Shown in pieces: positions 50,319 through 61,614 of a stretch of 64,000 nucleotides of DNA. Source of the stretch: Sporothrix humicola (lineage: Eukaryota; Ascomycota; Sordariomycetes; Ophiostomatales; Ophiostomataceae). The first letter of the stretch is position 1; the number at the start of each line of letters is the position of its first letter. Under the pieces are notes generated by a model, which saw only the letters and a list, made by a program, of their open reading frames with translations, had not been told where the DNA came from and did no database searches. Location: the NCBI GenBank assembly GCA_021396245.1, contig WNYE01000033.1, positions 186,001 to 250,000 of the forward strand. The letters are read 5' to 3'. The translations under genes were made by a program, and so were the position numbers.

Positions 50319-52367
50319 CTACACGGCAAACCGCCGCTTCTCGGCTGCGTTGGACAGCACCAGCATCGGCGCTCTCCGGTGCACGCCCGCCGACGCAGGC
50401 TTGGCCACCGTCTTGAACATCGACGCGAAGCTGCCCGGGCCCGACTCGACAGGCGACTCGGTCACCGTGGCAGAAGCGACGGCGGCCGCCTCCTTCAGCG
50501 ACTCGGTGCTCTTGCGCGCCTTCTCGCGCGACCCGGGCCGATCAGAGCCGATCGCGCCCCAGCTGGCTGTCGACGTGCGCGAGCTCGGCAGCGAGCACTC
50601 CACGTCGTCGCCGTTGAGGCTGCCGGACCCGCTACGGCCCGACACCGACTCGTCGTCCGTCAAGGGAGTGGCAAGATCCTCGACCTCGTTGTCGTGCTCG
50701 TGCTCGTGCTCATTCTCGGCCGTCTCCGAGATCGGGCTGATGCTGCCGCTGCTGCCTGTCGCACTTCCGTGGCTGACAGTCACCTGCCGGCGCGTGAAGC
50801 CTGCGCGCACCAGGTTGTGCACCGCCGACCGCCGCGTGCGCGTCGCAAAGTTCTTGCTGTCCTCGTGCTTGGACGTCGGCTTGTTCTTGAGCTCCTCAAA
50901 GTTGGGCGGGCCGCGCGGCTGGCGCACAGGGTGCTCGCCGGCGCGGGCCTGGCCGGGGCCGTAGGTGCCCGTGGCCTGCTGCATGACGTTGGGAGGGAAG
51001 CTGGTCGACTTGGGGCCGGCGGACTTGGGCTCGGTGGAGGACGACGACGAGGCGACCTCGAGCGTCGTCTGCGCAACAAGCGAGGCCGACTTCTTGTGGC
51101 CGCGGCGGAAGGCGTTGGCGCTCGGCGGAGGCAGGGGCGTGTGCTGGTCGGTCGAGGACGAGTCGTAGCGGCGGGGCGGCGACGGGTTGCGGTGACCGCC
51201 GTAGCTGTTCAGGCCACCCTCACCAGGCGGCGGCGACACCTGCACGCGGGGCGCCGAGATGGGCGACGCCTGGCGGTGCTGCTGCTGGTTGTGGTTGTGG
51301 TAGGCCTGGTGGAGGTGCTGGTTTTGGTGCTGCTGGTACTGGCCCTGGTTCTGGTTCTGGCCCTGCTGCTGTTGCTGGAGCTGTTGCTGCTGCTGAAGCT
51401 GCTGCTGGAGAAGCTGGAGATGCTGCAGCTGCTGCAGGTTGGCATTGTACTGCTCGACGTAGTGGTTGCTGAGCTGCGCGTTGCCCTGGCCCAGGTACAG
51501 AGTCTGCTGGCCCGTGGCGGGGTCCACCACAGCGTAGATCTGCTGCTGCTGCTGTTGCTGCTGCTGCTGGGCGGCCAACTGCTGCTGCTGGTACAGCATC
51601 TGCTGGTAGGCTGCCTGCTGCAGAGCCGCCTGCTGCTGGGCATTGACGTTGACGTTGCCGCCGTTGTTGCCGCCGAGGCTCAGGTTCTGGAACTGCTGCT
51701 GCGCGGCCTGGACCGACATCAGCTGCTGCTGCAGGCGCTGCTTCTGGGCAGCCAGGTACATGTTGGTGGCGACCAGCTCGGCGTAGTCGGCGTCGACGTT
51801 GGAGTCGCGCTCGTCGATCTGGATCTCGGGCGGCGCCAAGATCTCCTCGGCCGTGTAGTGCTGGTTGTAGGCAGCAGCCTGGGCAGCCTGAGCCTGAGCC
51901 TGGGCCTGGGCTTGGGCTTGAGCTTGAGCCTGAGCTTGGGCCTGGGCCTGGGCCTGGGCCTGTGCTTGAGCCTGGTGCGACTGGCTGTAGGTCTGCGACT
52001 GGGCGAAACGCGGCAGCGACGTCTTGGGACCGTTGTAGCCGTGGTCAGCGCCGCCACCGTACAGACCAGACGGGACACGGGTCTGCGTCTGCTGGTTATT
52101 GACAGGAGCAGCCGTGGTGGGCGACTGGGGGAAGGTGGCAGCCGTGGCCGACTTGGGCGCGGTGCGCAGACCGGCCAGCAAGTGTGAGCGGCTCGTCCGG
52201 GGCGTCACCAGGCCGTTGTCCTTGTCGGCACCGGGCTTGATGGCGTCAATGGAGAGCGGTTTGATGCTCTGGCCGCCACGGCGCGAGGCCAGGCCGGACA
52301 TGGGCATGCCGATGGCGGGAGCGCCAAAGGAATTGTGAGACATCTGAGCAAGACTTCCGGAGTTCAT
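50319..52367 (-). CDS. Glutamine-rich, mostly disordered conserved fungal protein, 682 aa
   Basis: This is one long exon; Met9 (MSHNSFG) is an alternative start. The N-terminus has ordered-looking words (SIKPLSIDAIKPG, TPRTSRSHLLAGLRTAPKSA) that look conserved rather than random. Next comes a run of about 18 Gln-Ala dipeptides, then EEILAPPEIQIDERDSNVDADYAELVATNMYLAAQKQRLQQQL, which may form a helix. Several poly-Gln tracts follow. A basic segment (KNFATRTRRSAVHNLVRAGFTRR) sits before the acidic, Ser-rich tail. Glutamine-rich proteins of this kind often act in transcription or RNA granules; that is inference. The gene has a very long pyrimidine-rich upstream region, typical of regulated developmental genes. 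Confidence 0.75.
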   Translation of the reverse strand: MNSGSLAQMSHNSFGAPAIGMPMSGLASRRGGQSIKPLSIDAIKPGADKDNGLVTPRTSRSHLLAGLRTAPKSATAATFPQSPTTAAPVNNQQTQTRVPSGLYGGGADHGYNGPKTSLPRFAQSQTYSQSHQAQAQAQAQAQAQAQAQAQAQAQAQAQAQAAQAAAYNQHYTAEEILAPPEIQIDERDSNVDADYAELVATNMYLAAQKQRLQQQLMSVQAAQQQFQNLSLGGNNGGNVNVNAQQQAALQQAAYQQMLYQQQQLAAQQQQQQQQQQIYAVVDPATGQQTLYLGQGNAQLSNHYVEQYNANLQQLQHLQLLQQQLQQQQQLQQQQQGQNQNQGQYQQHQNQHLHQAYHNHNQQQHRQASPISAPRVQVSPPPGEGGLNSYGGHRNPSPPRRYDSSSTDQHTPLPPPSANAFRRGHKKSASLVAQTTLEVASSSSSTEPKSAGPKSTSFPPNVMQQATGTYGPGQARAGEHPVRQPRGPPNFEELKNKPTSKHEDSKNFATRTRRSAVHNLVRAGFTRRQVTVSHGSATGSSGSISPISETAENEHEHEHDNEVEDLATPLTDDESVSGRSGSGSLNGDDVECSLPSSRTSTASWGAIGSDRPGSREKARKSTESLKEAAAVASATVTESPVESGPGSFASMFKTVAKPASAGVHRRAPMLVLSNAAEKRRFAV

Positions 52368-54150
52368 TGCTACTGATTGTGATGTGTGAATTTTTGTTCG
52401 TTTTTTTTGCTTGTTTTGAGTTTTGTTTGGCGTTGTTGATATTGATATCGAAAATTACAATAGAAAGCGATAATGTTGTATCGGAAAACTGGGTATCAGA
52501 CCGTATTATGCAATGAGGCGAGGTAACAAAAAAGGAGAGGAAACGTCCAGGTTGCAAGCAAGATAGAACAGTTTGTTGGTTTGTAGTGAGAGTTGGTTTG
52601 TGCGAAGCAAAGAAGATTGCTCACACGAAAATTAGTCGAGAAGGAATGGATGTCCGAGCAGAAAAGTATCCAACTCGAATGCTGAAATAGGACAAACAAA
52701 AAAGGACGAGGTTATGAAAAGCTGAAGTGCTGAAAAGCGAATAGCTGAGATGGACGAGTTCGGAGCGAAGAACGAAGAAGGAAAACGTCTGTAGTCTATA
52801 AAGAGTGACACGGGAGCCGCTGGCTGTATTCCGGAATGTTTGTATGTTGTGAAGAAATGATCGAAAAGAGCCCGGTTGAGGCGAAAAGTTGGTGTTTTCT
52901 GTTTGGAGGAGTTTTTTGGTGTATTTTTCTTTGCGTCTGAAAAAAGAGGATCCAATCCAAAGTCGACGATGGCCAGCAGGCTTGGGGCACACAAAAATGG
53001 AGATGCAGCAGCGTCAGCGCGCAAAAAAAAGGGAATGTCCGAAGCGAGTTTTTGATGTCTTGTCCAACGATGGAGAGATTGTTTCGAGATCGAGATTATT
53101 ATTCCGAGGTGGCAAAAGATTGCGTTGGAGAGTGATGCAAAGTCGATGCGAGAGCAAGAAAAAGACGAGATGTTGTAAAATACAAGAATATTAAGGTAGT
53201 GTAAAGGAGCGGTTTGTCGAAGCAAAGAATGGCGAACAAGAATGCAAGAAGATGCGCGAGATGTTGTATTTGTTGGTTGTTGTTCAAAGTCGAAGACGGA
53301 AGTCCTCCCAGGATCCGGATGGTGCGAGATGCGATGCAAGATGCAAAAAAAAGAAGAGAGAAAGAGTTTTCGAGTCGAGTCTTTTTCGAGGGCCACGAGT
53401 CGAAATGTCCCAGAGGATCGATGCTTTTCGAGCGATTCGAGACGTTCGGTAGTCGATGCTTTGGTGATCGTTTTTCGAAGGGAGATTTGCAGTCGAGAAT
53501 AGGCAAAAAAGCGATGCGAAAAGAGAAGGCACGAAAGAACCGCCGCAACGATGGGTGTCGAGAGAAAAAATCGAAGGGATTAAGAGAAAGGCGAAGCGGA
53601 CGAAAGAAGAAGATCGAAGAAGAAGAAAAGAAAGAAAACGAAGAGGGAAAAGGGGGGAAGGGAAAAGGAAGAGAGGGAAACTGGGGGAGAGGGAGAGTCT
53701 GACGATGGTCGAGATCGAGAAGGAAAGAGCGAAAGAGAGAAGAAAGGAAAGAGAGGAACGAAGAAAGGTCAGGAAGGAGCAGAGACGAGAGAACGAGAGA
53801 CAAGGAGACGAAAGAAAGGGTCGACGGAAGGAGCAAGGGCCCAGCGAAAAAAGGTGTGGGAGTGGGTGTGGAAGTGGGTAAGTCAGGCAGTCTGCAGTGT
53901 GGACAGTGTGGTGGTGGGTGGGCAGCCTGGGCCTTGGGTGAGAACAAGGGGCGAAGAAAAAACGAGGAAAAGAGGGCAAGAGGAAAAGGAAGGGAAGGAG
54001 CGGAGGAGCGTCGCGAGCAGTGATTGGCTTTGAGGAATGGCGCGCTGGCAGGAAGTGGGGCACGGCCTCCTGGCGTGGCAGAAATCGTGACTTTGGAGGC
54101 AAGAACGAACGAGCACAACAGGCACGGTAGGAGGCAATCACAGCGCATCA
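52368..54150 (-). other. Long pyrimidine-rich upstream region of the glutamine-rich protein gene
   Basis: On the gene's coding strand this 1.8 kb is strongly C/T-rich, most extreme at about 53530-53840 (+ strand runs of GAAGAAG/AAAGAG). Translated frames (for example 53099-54151 minus) are Ser/Phe/Leu/Pro-rich and have no domain. It is best read as promoter plus long 5' leader, possibly with introns. Confidence 0.4.
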
Positions 54151-57100
54151 ATCACACTGTCCACAGTACGTCGTATTGTGTACGAAGTAAACAGGAAATG
54201 GCAAGAACGACTGTCCGCACTGTACACGAGGAAGTCACGAACGAGACGAGTAATAGATGAAAGAGAAGGATGGAAAGAGGAAAGAGGCATGGTGATACGG
54301 CATACGCGCCTTGTTTACAGGGGTGGTCTCGCAAAGTGCGTGCATTTTCTGTGCATTTCGACTCCATTTTATGGGTATTTTTACGGAGCCAGGGGAGCAT
54401 TGGAAGCATGTGCGACGCATTTCAGGACGCCAGAGGGTGCTTGAGGACATATTGGGACGCATCAAGACGATTTGAGACGGGGCAAAAGCCGTGCGGCATT
54501 CCTGGATACGAGGGATGGAGAAAGAGGATCCAGTGAGGCCCGGATGAAGGCCCAGATGGAGGCCCAGAAAAGGATCAGAGGTTCAGACGGGAAAGAGACG
54601 ACAAAGGACGAGAAAGACGACGAGAGAGACGGGCGATTTGCAGATTTGCAGACGATTTCCAAGGCATTCTTCAGTCACGGAAAGAGCATGCGGCAGAAAC
54701 CAGAAACATTGGAAAGAGTCAAAAAAGAGTGCGTGCGTTCATGTAAGGGAGCGTTGGAAACAGGGGGTTGCAACAGGGGCGAAAGCGACAGAAAGAGGCT
54801 TTCAGGGGGTTTGGTGGTTTTAGTGGTTTAGCGAGCTGGCGACCTGGCGGACGGCGGACAGTGGCGGCCGACAAAAACCAGGCTCCTAGGAACCAAAGCA
54901 GGCAAGAACGGAGCGACAGCCAACACGCCCAAAAATGACCAAAAATGACCAAAAATGACCAAAAATGACCAAAAAGGGGCCGGGGCTTGCGGATGGAACA
55001 GCATAGGATCGACGGCTATTGGCGCGTGGCAGTGAAAAAGTGAAAGGCGATCATAAAGCAAAAGCAAGAAAAAAGCAAGCAAATTCTATGAAGAAAAGTC
55101 AGTCTGGTCTGGCTCGTCTGGCTCGTGGAAATGACTGGAAAACGCGACTTTCAAGCGTGAGAAAAGAGGATCACGGGAAATGAAGAGACGAGAAAAAGAC
55201 ACGCCAAAGAGGGCAAAAACGAGCCAAAAACACGCCAACGGTTGATGGTCTCGTGAAAGCAAAAGGCTTCATCACGCCAGTGTGCACACTGTGCAGATGG
55301 ATTCGACAACACAGTCCAAACGATTCGCAGTGGTGGCCACACGAACAGCGAGAAGAACAGAGACGGCGGCCAATGGCAGCTCACGAGACCTGAAAAGGGG
55401 AAGAAGGACCAGAGAGAGACGATAGACGAAAACGGTGGCAGGGGATGCTACCTTGCTGGAGCTAGTGGACAAGTACCCTCAACATGAAACTGCACCAAGA
55501 CGCGGTGGAGATTGGGGCGATTGTCGCGGCAGTGCACCAGAGGTACTTGCAGAGAGTGGACGCCAAGTACTCCGTCCTTGCCAAAAGGCCCCTGTCAACC
55601 TAAAAATGGATTGGAGGGAAAGAAGGAGAAGGCGCGCCGTTGTCTACCCACCACGGGGTAAGCGCCTAGACGTGTGCTCATTTGCCATGGCGCCAGCCAA
55701 TCACGCGACGCAGCCAGCGGCACACCCCTGCAGGTGTGCAGGTGAATGCACCCAAATGCACTGTGAAATGCACAATTGCTGCACGCAAGCACGCACAAAA
55801 GCGCACAAAACGGTCGACGTGGCGTCCAGTGAGCGTGTCCGTTTTACCCCTGTCTTTAGTCTTTGCCCTGGAGCCTGGGTCGTGTCGACAACCGGCGACG
55901 GCGCAGGCTCCGCGATGAATTGAGAAATGAGATTGATATCAGCATTGATATTGCCATCTGACTATCCCAAGAATTGTGGTGTCGATATCAGCAATTGAAT
56001 CGAGGTTCGCGTGCGGCATCTTCGGGAAGCTGGAGATGGAGATGGGGAGGAACATTTGTGCAGTCTTCAAGCTCAAGCTCCTCCCCGCGAGAAGGAAGAG
56101 GATCGATGCATGTCTGAGAACTAAACAAAACAGAAACAAGCACAGAGAAGGAAGCAGGACAGGCACAAACGAGACACCCAGACTGAACACAGAGCACAAG
56201 AATCAAGACAAGTCAAGACAAACCGTGACGATCGTGGCACGTGATACAACTGCGTCGAGATATCACACGGTATTCTCGACATCATTTCTGCTGGAACTGT
56301 TGGAACTGCTAGAACCTGTCGATCACTTTTAACCTCCATTTTTGTGGGAAATCTGGATCATTTGTGTTCGTTTGTTCCGTCGTTTACGGTCGTTCTTCGT
56401 CCTTTTTTCGTGTTGTTGTCTCGCATTTTCCCATTCACCGCGCTTGTCTGCACTTGCCTGCACTTGTCGCCAACAAAAAGAACAAAACGGATACTGCCAA
56501 GCCCTGCGCGCCATCAACAAATGCTTGTCGTCTTCGCTTTTCCAGTCAATTTCTTCATTTGACACCAATATCTACCGCCCGTTCCCGCGGACATTCCTCT
56601 CAAATATGTCTACTGTCTAGCCTCCACCGAGCTTAACCTTATTCTCCTCTCATCGGACCGCGCTTCTCCGACCTGTGATGATCACTTTTTGTCCATAACC
56701 GCGCCTACGAGAGTCGGCCTAGAGTTGAGCTTGGTTAACATGCTGGACAGGCCCGCATGGAGGCCATCGTCGCGGCCATCAGTGCCATCGAGGCCAACAA
56801 GAGCAGTTTCAAGTCTGGCCGTGTGCTGTAAGGGGAAAATATACGCATGCAAGGCATACACATCGACATCAACGTGACGTAGACAAGGCAGACAGGGCAA
56901 GTCTTGACGAGTAAATGTTTCGTCGACAGGGCAGCTTGAACAGGACATGCTTGAATAGGAGTGAAGGCATTGTAAACAAAACGCAAACTTTTAGGGCGTA
57001 GACAGCTCTGCCCTGCCACGGGAGAGGCCGCGTTGGACATGAACGTGAACGATCCAGGTTCAGTCAAGCATGCAAGTCCAGGGCCAGGCCACGACACTGC

Positions 57101-57852
57101 CGAAAATAACACAGGAACAAAGAATGGCAGGCACAGAACAGGACAAAGACAAAAACAACGAAACGTCGGACCAGGGAGACAGGGAGAGCACCCTTGCCTT
57201 GTCTTGCGTCTCGTCGTCTTTTTCGTCTCGTCGTGCATGCCATTAACCGTACCCATGCTCCATGCTCCAGGAGCTCCTGCTCCAAAAGCTCCTCCAATGC
57301 TCTTATTCCCATGCCCATTGGAAACATGCGCACGACGTTTGCTCCGTTTGAGAGCTCCAGCCCCCAAGTCAACCCATCCTTTGCGCCTAGTTGCGACAGT
57401 TGCGACCAGTTTGCGACACGCGAGGCTGTGCGCAACAATGAGCGACGAAAAAGAGTGACGAAAAGCGTGACGAGGCGCCGCGTAGTCGAATGTGTTGTGT
57501 CTATCGTGGTGTTGACATTGTGGCGAATAAGGCCAACATCGAGACGTAGAATATCAACACAACACTTGGGTTAAGACACAAAATGCAAACATTGGAATGA
57601 ATCGAATTCATTCTTTTTCTATTGTTTTATTTTTGCAACATTTTTTGGTTTGGAATAAACCGCGATTTATTTTTTATAAATTTAAACCGAGAGCTTTTTG
57701 TCGGGTATTAAACATAGAAAACAAATCAAGTTGAATAAAATACAATAGTTGAAATAGTTGAAATAATTGAAATAAAAGACAGACAGACATGAATCTGAGT
57801 GGGAAAATGATTTTATTTAATTGAACATAAAGACCAAGATACACGGAAAAGC
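54151..57852. other. 3.7 kb gene-poor region
   Basis: No gene is supported. A perfect decamer AAAAATGACC is repeated four times at 54931-54970. Around 57590-57790 the DNA is very AT-rich. Short frames at 56735-57458 on both strands overlap and lack domain content. Confidence 0.4.
54931..54970 (+). repeat. (AAAAATGACC)4 tandem repeat
   Basis: Four perfect 10-nt units, followed by a fifth truncated unit (AAAAA). It lies within the gene-poor region and is not near a coding boundary. Confidence 0.9.
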
Positions 57853-59006
57853 TTAATAGAAGACTGGCCGAGGCGTGAAGACCGGGTTGGTGTTCAAGAC
57901 ATCCTCGGGCTCCAGCTCGGTCACCACCTGTGTCATATCCGGCTGTCTCCCGACCAGCCAGGCCAGCCCCTCGACCTGGTCGCGGCGGAACTGGATGCTA
58001 GCCGTGAGGCGGGGGAACAGGTCGTGGAAAGCATGCGGTAGGCCGGCATAGACTCGGGAGCGTGTTTTGATGCCGTGCTCTTGGCTAAGGATCCTTTCGT
58101 ACAGCAGCAGATCATCCCGCAAAGGATCAAGACCGGCGGCTTGGACAAACACTGGCGGTAGTCCTGCATGGCCTTGGGGATGATCCAGTACTGAAAAGAG
58201 TGTGTTGTCTTCAGGGCCCGTCTTGAGCCACTCATGGATGACTCGGTCGACATCACTCGCGTCCACGACAGGGCTCTCCTTGTTCTGCGTGATGGCCAGG
58301 TACGACGGCCGGTAGCGGTCGGGGACTGCTGCTGGATCCGTCAGAATGCCCATCGACAGGTAGTGGCCGGTCAGTGGGGGAGACAGTACTTCGTCTCTCG
58401 CCATGTGGGTGACGACGGCGGCCAGGTTGGCCCCGAACGAGGAACCTCCGATGACGAAACCGGCAGACGGGTCTGCTCCCCATGCTGTCGTGTTGGCTGG
58501 AGTTGACGCCCACTTTAGGGCATCCCATGCATCGTGGGCGGCCGTGGGAAAGTCGTGTTGCGGTGGCTGCCGGTAGGTCGGGACGACACAGACGGCGCCA
58601 ACAGCGCGTACCAGGTTGCGGCACAGCAGCGTCTCATGGCCGGGATTTCCACTGAAGAAGGCGCTGCCGTGGAAGAGCACGAAGAGGGGACTCCCTTTTT
58701 CTGACGGCGTTCTTGGGCGGAATAGTTTGGTAGGTAGGATAGTACTATCCCGTGTGGTGTAGGGCACACCTGTCTCGATGATATCGTCTGGTGTCGGGCC
58801 AAACGACGCGTACGTGGCTTCCAACAGCTTTTTGAGATGCTGCTTCAGCTCCGTCGTGGAGAACTTGCCGCTGAACAGTCCCGTGCGGTCGCAGATCTGA
58901 AGAGTTAGGAGGATGACTAGGATAAAGGAGGGTATGTTCATACCTCTTGGAATTCTGGATCATATTTGACCAGCGACTGGAGATAGTCCCCGTTGAGATG
59001 GGCCAT
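57853..59006 (-). CDS. Alpha/beta hydrolase (esterase/lipase, HSL-like), 368 aa, two exons
   Basis: Exon 1 is 58944-59006 (MAHLNGDYLQSLVKYDPEFQE). The intron is 58897-58943 (47 nt, GTATGA..TTCAG, branch CCTAAC), and exon 2 is 57853-58896. The N-terminal cap helix is typical of the hormone-sensitive-lipase-like group. The oxyanion-hole region reads FHGSAFFSGNPG where the family usually has HGGG. The nucleophile elbow is GGSSFGAN (Ser in GxSxG). The acid is in GLDPLRDD and the His in GLPHAFHD. It should hydrolyse carboxyl esters in the cytosol; no signal peptide is present. The TATA-like GTATAAAAAA about 90 nt upstream suits transcription of this start. Substrate is unknown. Confidence 0.87.
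58897..58943 (-). other. Intron of the esterase gene
   Basis: At 47 nt this is the shortest intron found here. It is phase 0, and it begins inside an open frame, so unspliced RNA could still be read from a downstream ATG. Confidence 0.85.
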
Positions 59007-59094
59007 GTTGGCGACGTGTGTGACTGGTGATGGTTAAGTATCACCGACCCGTTGATATTCCTCTTCATGATATCGACTTTTGTAGATTTTGTCC

Positions 59095-59104
59095 TTTTTT
59101 ATAC
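59095..59104 (-). promoter_or_regulatory. Possible TATA box of the esterase gene
   Basis: GTATAAAAAA on the minus strand lies about 90 nt upstream of the ATG at 59006. Confidence 0.4.
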
Positions 59105-59591
59105 ACAATGTTTTCTTTCCTTTCCTATTTTTTCCCCCTTCTCCTAATGTGAATACCCTTGTCGGTTGATTGTATGCCAAATATGGCTGACCAAGAGCGT
59201 TGGCGATTCTCACCCTCACTCTCACCGACATCCTGGGTCGGTACGGAGTACAGTTGCAGCGCCCCACCAATATGATGTCTCGATGTGTAATCTTTTGAAC
59301 AAACTCAATTCTATTCTATTAAATCAGAGCTGTCTATGAGCAGGGTGCAAGCTGCTCGCTTATGAATTACCATGAGGCTACCTCGTACATGGATGTGATG
59401 TATCATGTCCTTAACGCCGTGCAAAATAAATCCGCCTCTTTATGTCCGTCGCGTTGAACGAAAAACCACTGACCAAAACAAAACAAAACAAAAGTGAAGA
59501 GAAACACAGAAATCACCAAGAGCGATCATATTCGTTGATCACTGACCTCAACCTCCCTCCCGTCTGCCGTACTTCTCTTCTCCCCCACCCT
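59105..59591. other. Intergenic, no gene seen
   Basis: This holds the esterase promoter and the 3' flank of the RTA1 gene. No coding sequence or repeat is supported. Confidence 0.35.
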
Positions 59592-60573
59592 CTACCGTCT
59601 CTCCCGCGACTTGCGGCCACCGGCCAGCTCGACATCGTCGCTCGCCTGCGTGGCCGCGGGCTGCATCTGCTGGCGGTCTTTCTGGAGGGCGCTCGGGTAC
59701 CACACACCAAAGATGGCCATGACGGCCAGCATGGGGGCGCCGTCGAGCACGTAAATGACCCACTCGTGCACGAGCAGGTAGCCGGTCTGGCCGGTGGCGT
59801 ACTCGACGGCGCGGACGACGTTGCGGAGCATGACGAGGGCGGAGGTGAGGTAGAGCATGAGGAGGATGCGGGCGGCAGTAGGCGAAGTCGCGCCGGCTTT
59901 TCTCGAGCGCAGGTCGAACACAACAGCCGATGCGATAAACACGGCAAAGGCCACGAGCTGGAACACGAGTCCGCCCACAATGATGTTCTGGCCGGTCTTT
60001 GTGTTGCCCTCGGACTTGGCCTGCGCCAGAATGCCGGCGCCGCCGGCCTGGATGAAGAAGGAGACAATGTCGGCGGCCACAAAAATGCGGGTTGTCCAGC
60101 GGGGCGGCAGCAGCGAAAGCGACGACGCGGCGACGTCGGCGTGCACCGAGTGGTGCGAGTGGGCAGCGTCACTGACCGTGTTCATCGTGAACAGGACCAC
60201 CCGGCCCAGGGTCATGTACAGCGTGGCGGCAAAGAAGATGGGGGCGAGCAGTAGAAAGATGGACTGCAGGATGTAGGGGATGAGCTCGCCGGTCGAGTCG
60301 TAGGCCAGCACGCGGCCAATGTAGCCGATGATTTCGACTAGGGTGGGTTAGCAAATGTTATTTTTTGTCCTCGCTTCGCTCGTCTACCTGCTACGCATAC
60401 GTACAGAAACCTCCCACGACAAAGGGAATGCAGAACCACATGCGGTGGCGGATCATCACCGTGCCGTGAAAGACGGTCATGATGGCAAACAGGACGACAA
60501 AAACAATGGCCGCCGGCCGGCTGGGGATGTAGTGCCACAGGGCGTAGCCATTGTGCGTTTCGAGCGTGGGCAT
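59592..60573 (-). CDS. RTA1-like seven-transmembrane protein, 304 aa, two exons
   Basis: Exon 1 is 60405-60573, the intron 60338-60404 (67 nt, GTACGT..CCTAG, branch GCTAAC) and exon 2 59592-60337. The phase-1 join gives VVGGF-FEIIGYIGRVLAY, the RTA1 family's signature around TM2-TM3. Hydrophobic segments fit seven spans, with LAPIFFAATLYMTLGR, DIVSFFIQAGGAGI and MLRNVVRAVEYATG matching conserved family positions; the last includes the characteristic RxxFRxxEY-like element. The tail is hydrophilic (QMQPAATQASDDVELAGG). RTA1 and RSB1 of yeast are linked to 7-aminocholesterol resistance and to sphingoid-base movement. The protein probably sits in the plasma membrane. Its intron contains two repeat families side by side. 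Confidence 0.92.
60338..60404 (-). other. Repeat-bearing intron of the RTA1 gene
   Basis: The coding strand reads GTACGTATGCGTAGCAGG, then GAGCGAAGCGAGGAC, then a short A-rich stretch, a GCTAACCC branch and CCTAG. About half of the intron is dispersed-repeat sequence from two families. Confidence 0.88.
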
Positions 60574-60708
60574 ATTGGGTGTTGAATGTAGGTGTCGTGA
60601 GATGTGATGGTGATGTATGGAGAAGTCGAGGAGTGATGGTGTGAGTGATGAGAGTGCTGATGTTGATTGAGATGTGAACAAGAGACAAGATATCGAATGG
60701 AAAGTTGT

Positions 60709-60719
60709 TTTTATATAAA
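60709..60719 (-). promoter_or_regulatory. TATA box of the RTA1 gene
   Basis: TTTATATAAAA on the minus strand lies about 140 nt upstream of the ATG at 60573. Confidence 0.45.
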
Positions 60720-61614
60720 TTCGAGTTTGAATGAAAACAAACGAGTCGAACAAAAATATTCACTTCCACTCTTTCGACAGCGAAACAGACAGCGAGAGCG
60801 AGAGCGAGTCTATTTGAAGAGCTATTGTCAACAAAAGATGGCCCTAAAAGGCGCTAGCCTGACATTTTTCTCGTGTAAGTGTCGAACCCGAGAAGCTCGC
60901 ATAGCCCTGGGCGGAAAGCGAGAAAGTGCCCCTAAACTGACCCACTAAACCCACTCAACCCGAGAAAATACAGCCCTGTAAATCGCCAACCCGAGCTCAA
61001 TCCGAGATATACTCCACTGAATCCGAGTCTTTACTTAGCGAAAGCGAGATGCCACGCACAACAGATCCACACTGAGAACCAGCAAACCTGCAAACCACAA
61101 TGAAGCACTAACCATCTCTATTTACGGAACATCGTCTCTTCTTTTTTCCTTTCGTTCGTTGCCCTCCTTTATGCTGGTGCCTAGATCAAAGTCTTGTTTT
61201 ATGGGACACTAGACGCCATCACAACTGCCGTTCCCAATCCACGAGGCTGTATCTCGTACTGGGTCTCTTTGTGTCTTGTCCCTGGTCTACCTCGCTCTCG
61301 GGAAGGAACAATACCCGTTTTCATTGTCCGACCATGTTCGTGTTTGTGTTCCTGGATTACAGTGGACCCATCCATCTTCCATTCACTTTCTTCTTCTGCT
61401 ATCATTCCCACACCTACGCAGTCTGCAGATCCCAGCCTGACGGAATTCTCCGTTTAACCTGTCTTCCACACAATTAAAGTAGTATGCATCTGGTATCATT
61501 TTCGCTCCGGCCTATCAAAATCAAAAGAATAAAGTTGCCTAGCTTGACTCCTCTTTTGGTCCTCACTCCGTTCGCTCTCGTCTCGTCCTCGTCTCCTCAC
61601 TTCGTTCGTCGACG
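60720..61614. other. Intergenic, no gene seen
   Basis: No coding sequence is supported. CCGAG/GCGAG words recur at 60889-61040, upstream of the RTA1 gene. CTCACTTCGTTCGTCG at 61595-61612, directly after the stop of the Zn2Cys6 gene, is a diverged member of the GTCCTCGCTTCGCTCG family. Confidence 0.35.

Noticed and set aside
50379..52187. 602-residue frame antisense to the glutamine-rich gene
   Set aside because: Leu/Val/Gly runs arise from the reverse complement of Gln and Ala codons; no domain is visible.
53099..54151. 350-residue frame on the minus strand upstream of the glutamine-rich gene
   Set aside because: Its composition is almost only Ser, Phe, Leu, Pro and Arg from a polypyrimidine tract, and an overlapping frame shows the same. 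It looks like leader or promoter DNA.
60880..60905. Possible tRNA B-box (GGGTTCGA on the minus strand)
   Set aside because: The following bases do not complete the B-box, and no A-box or cloverleaf could be built around it.
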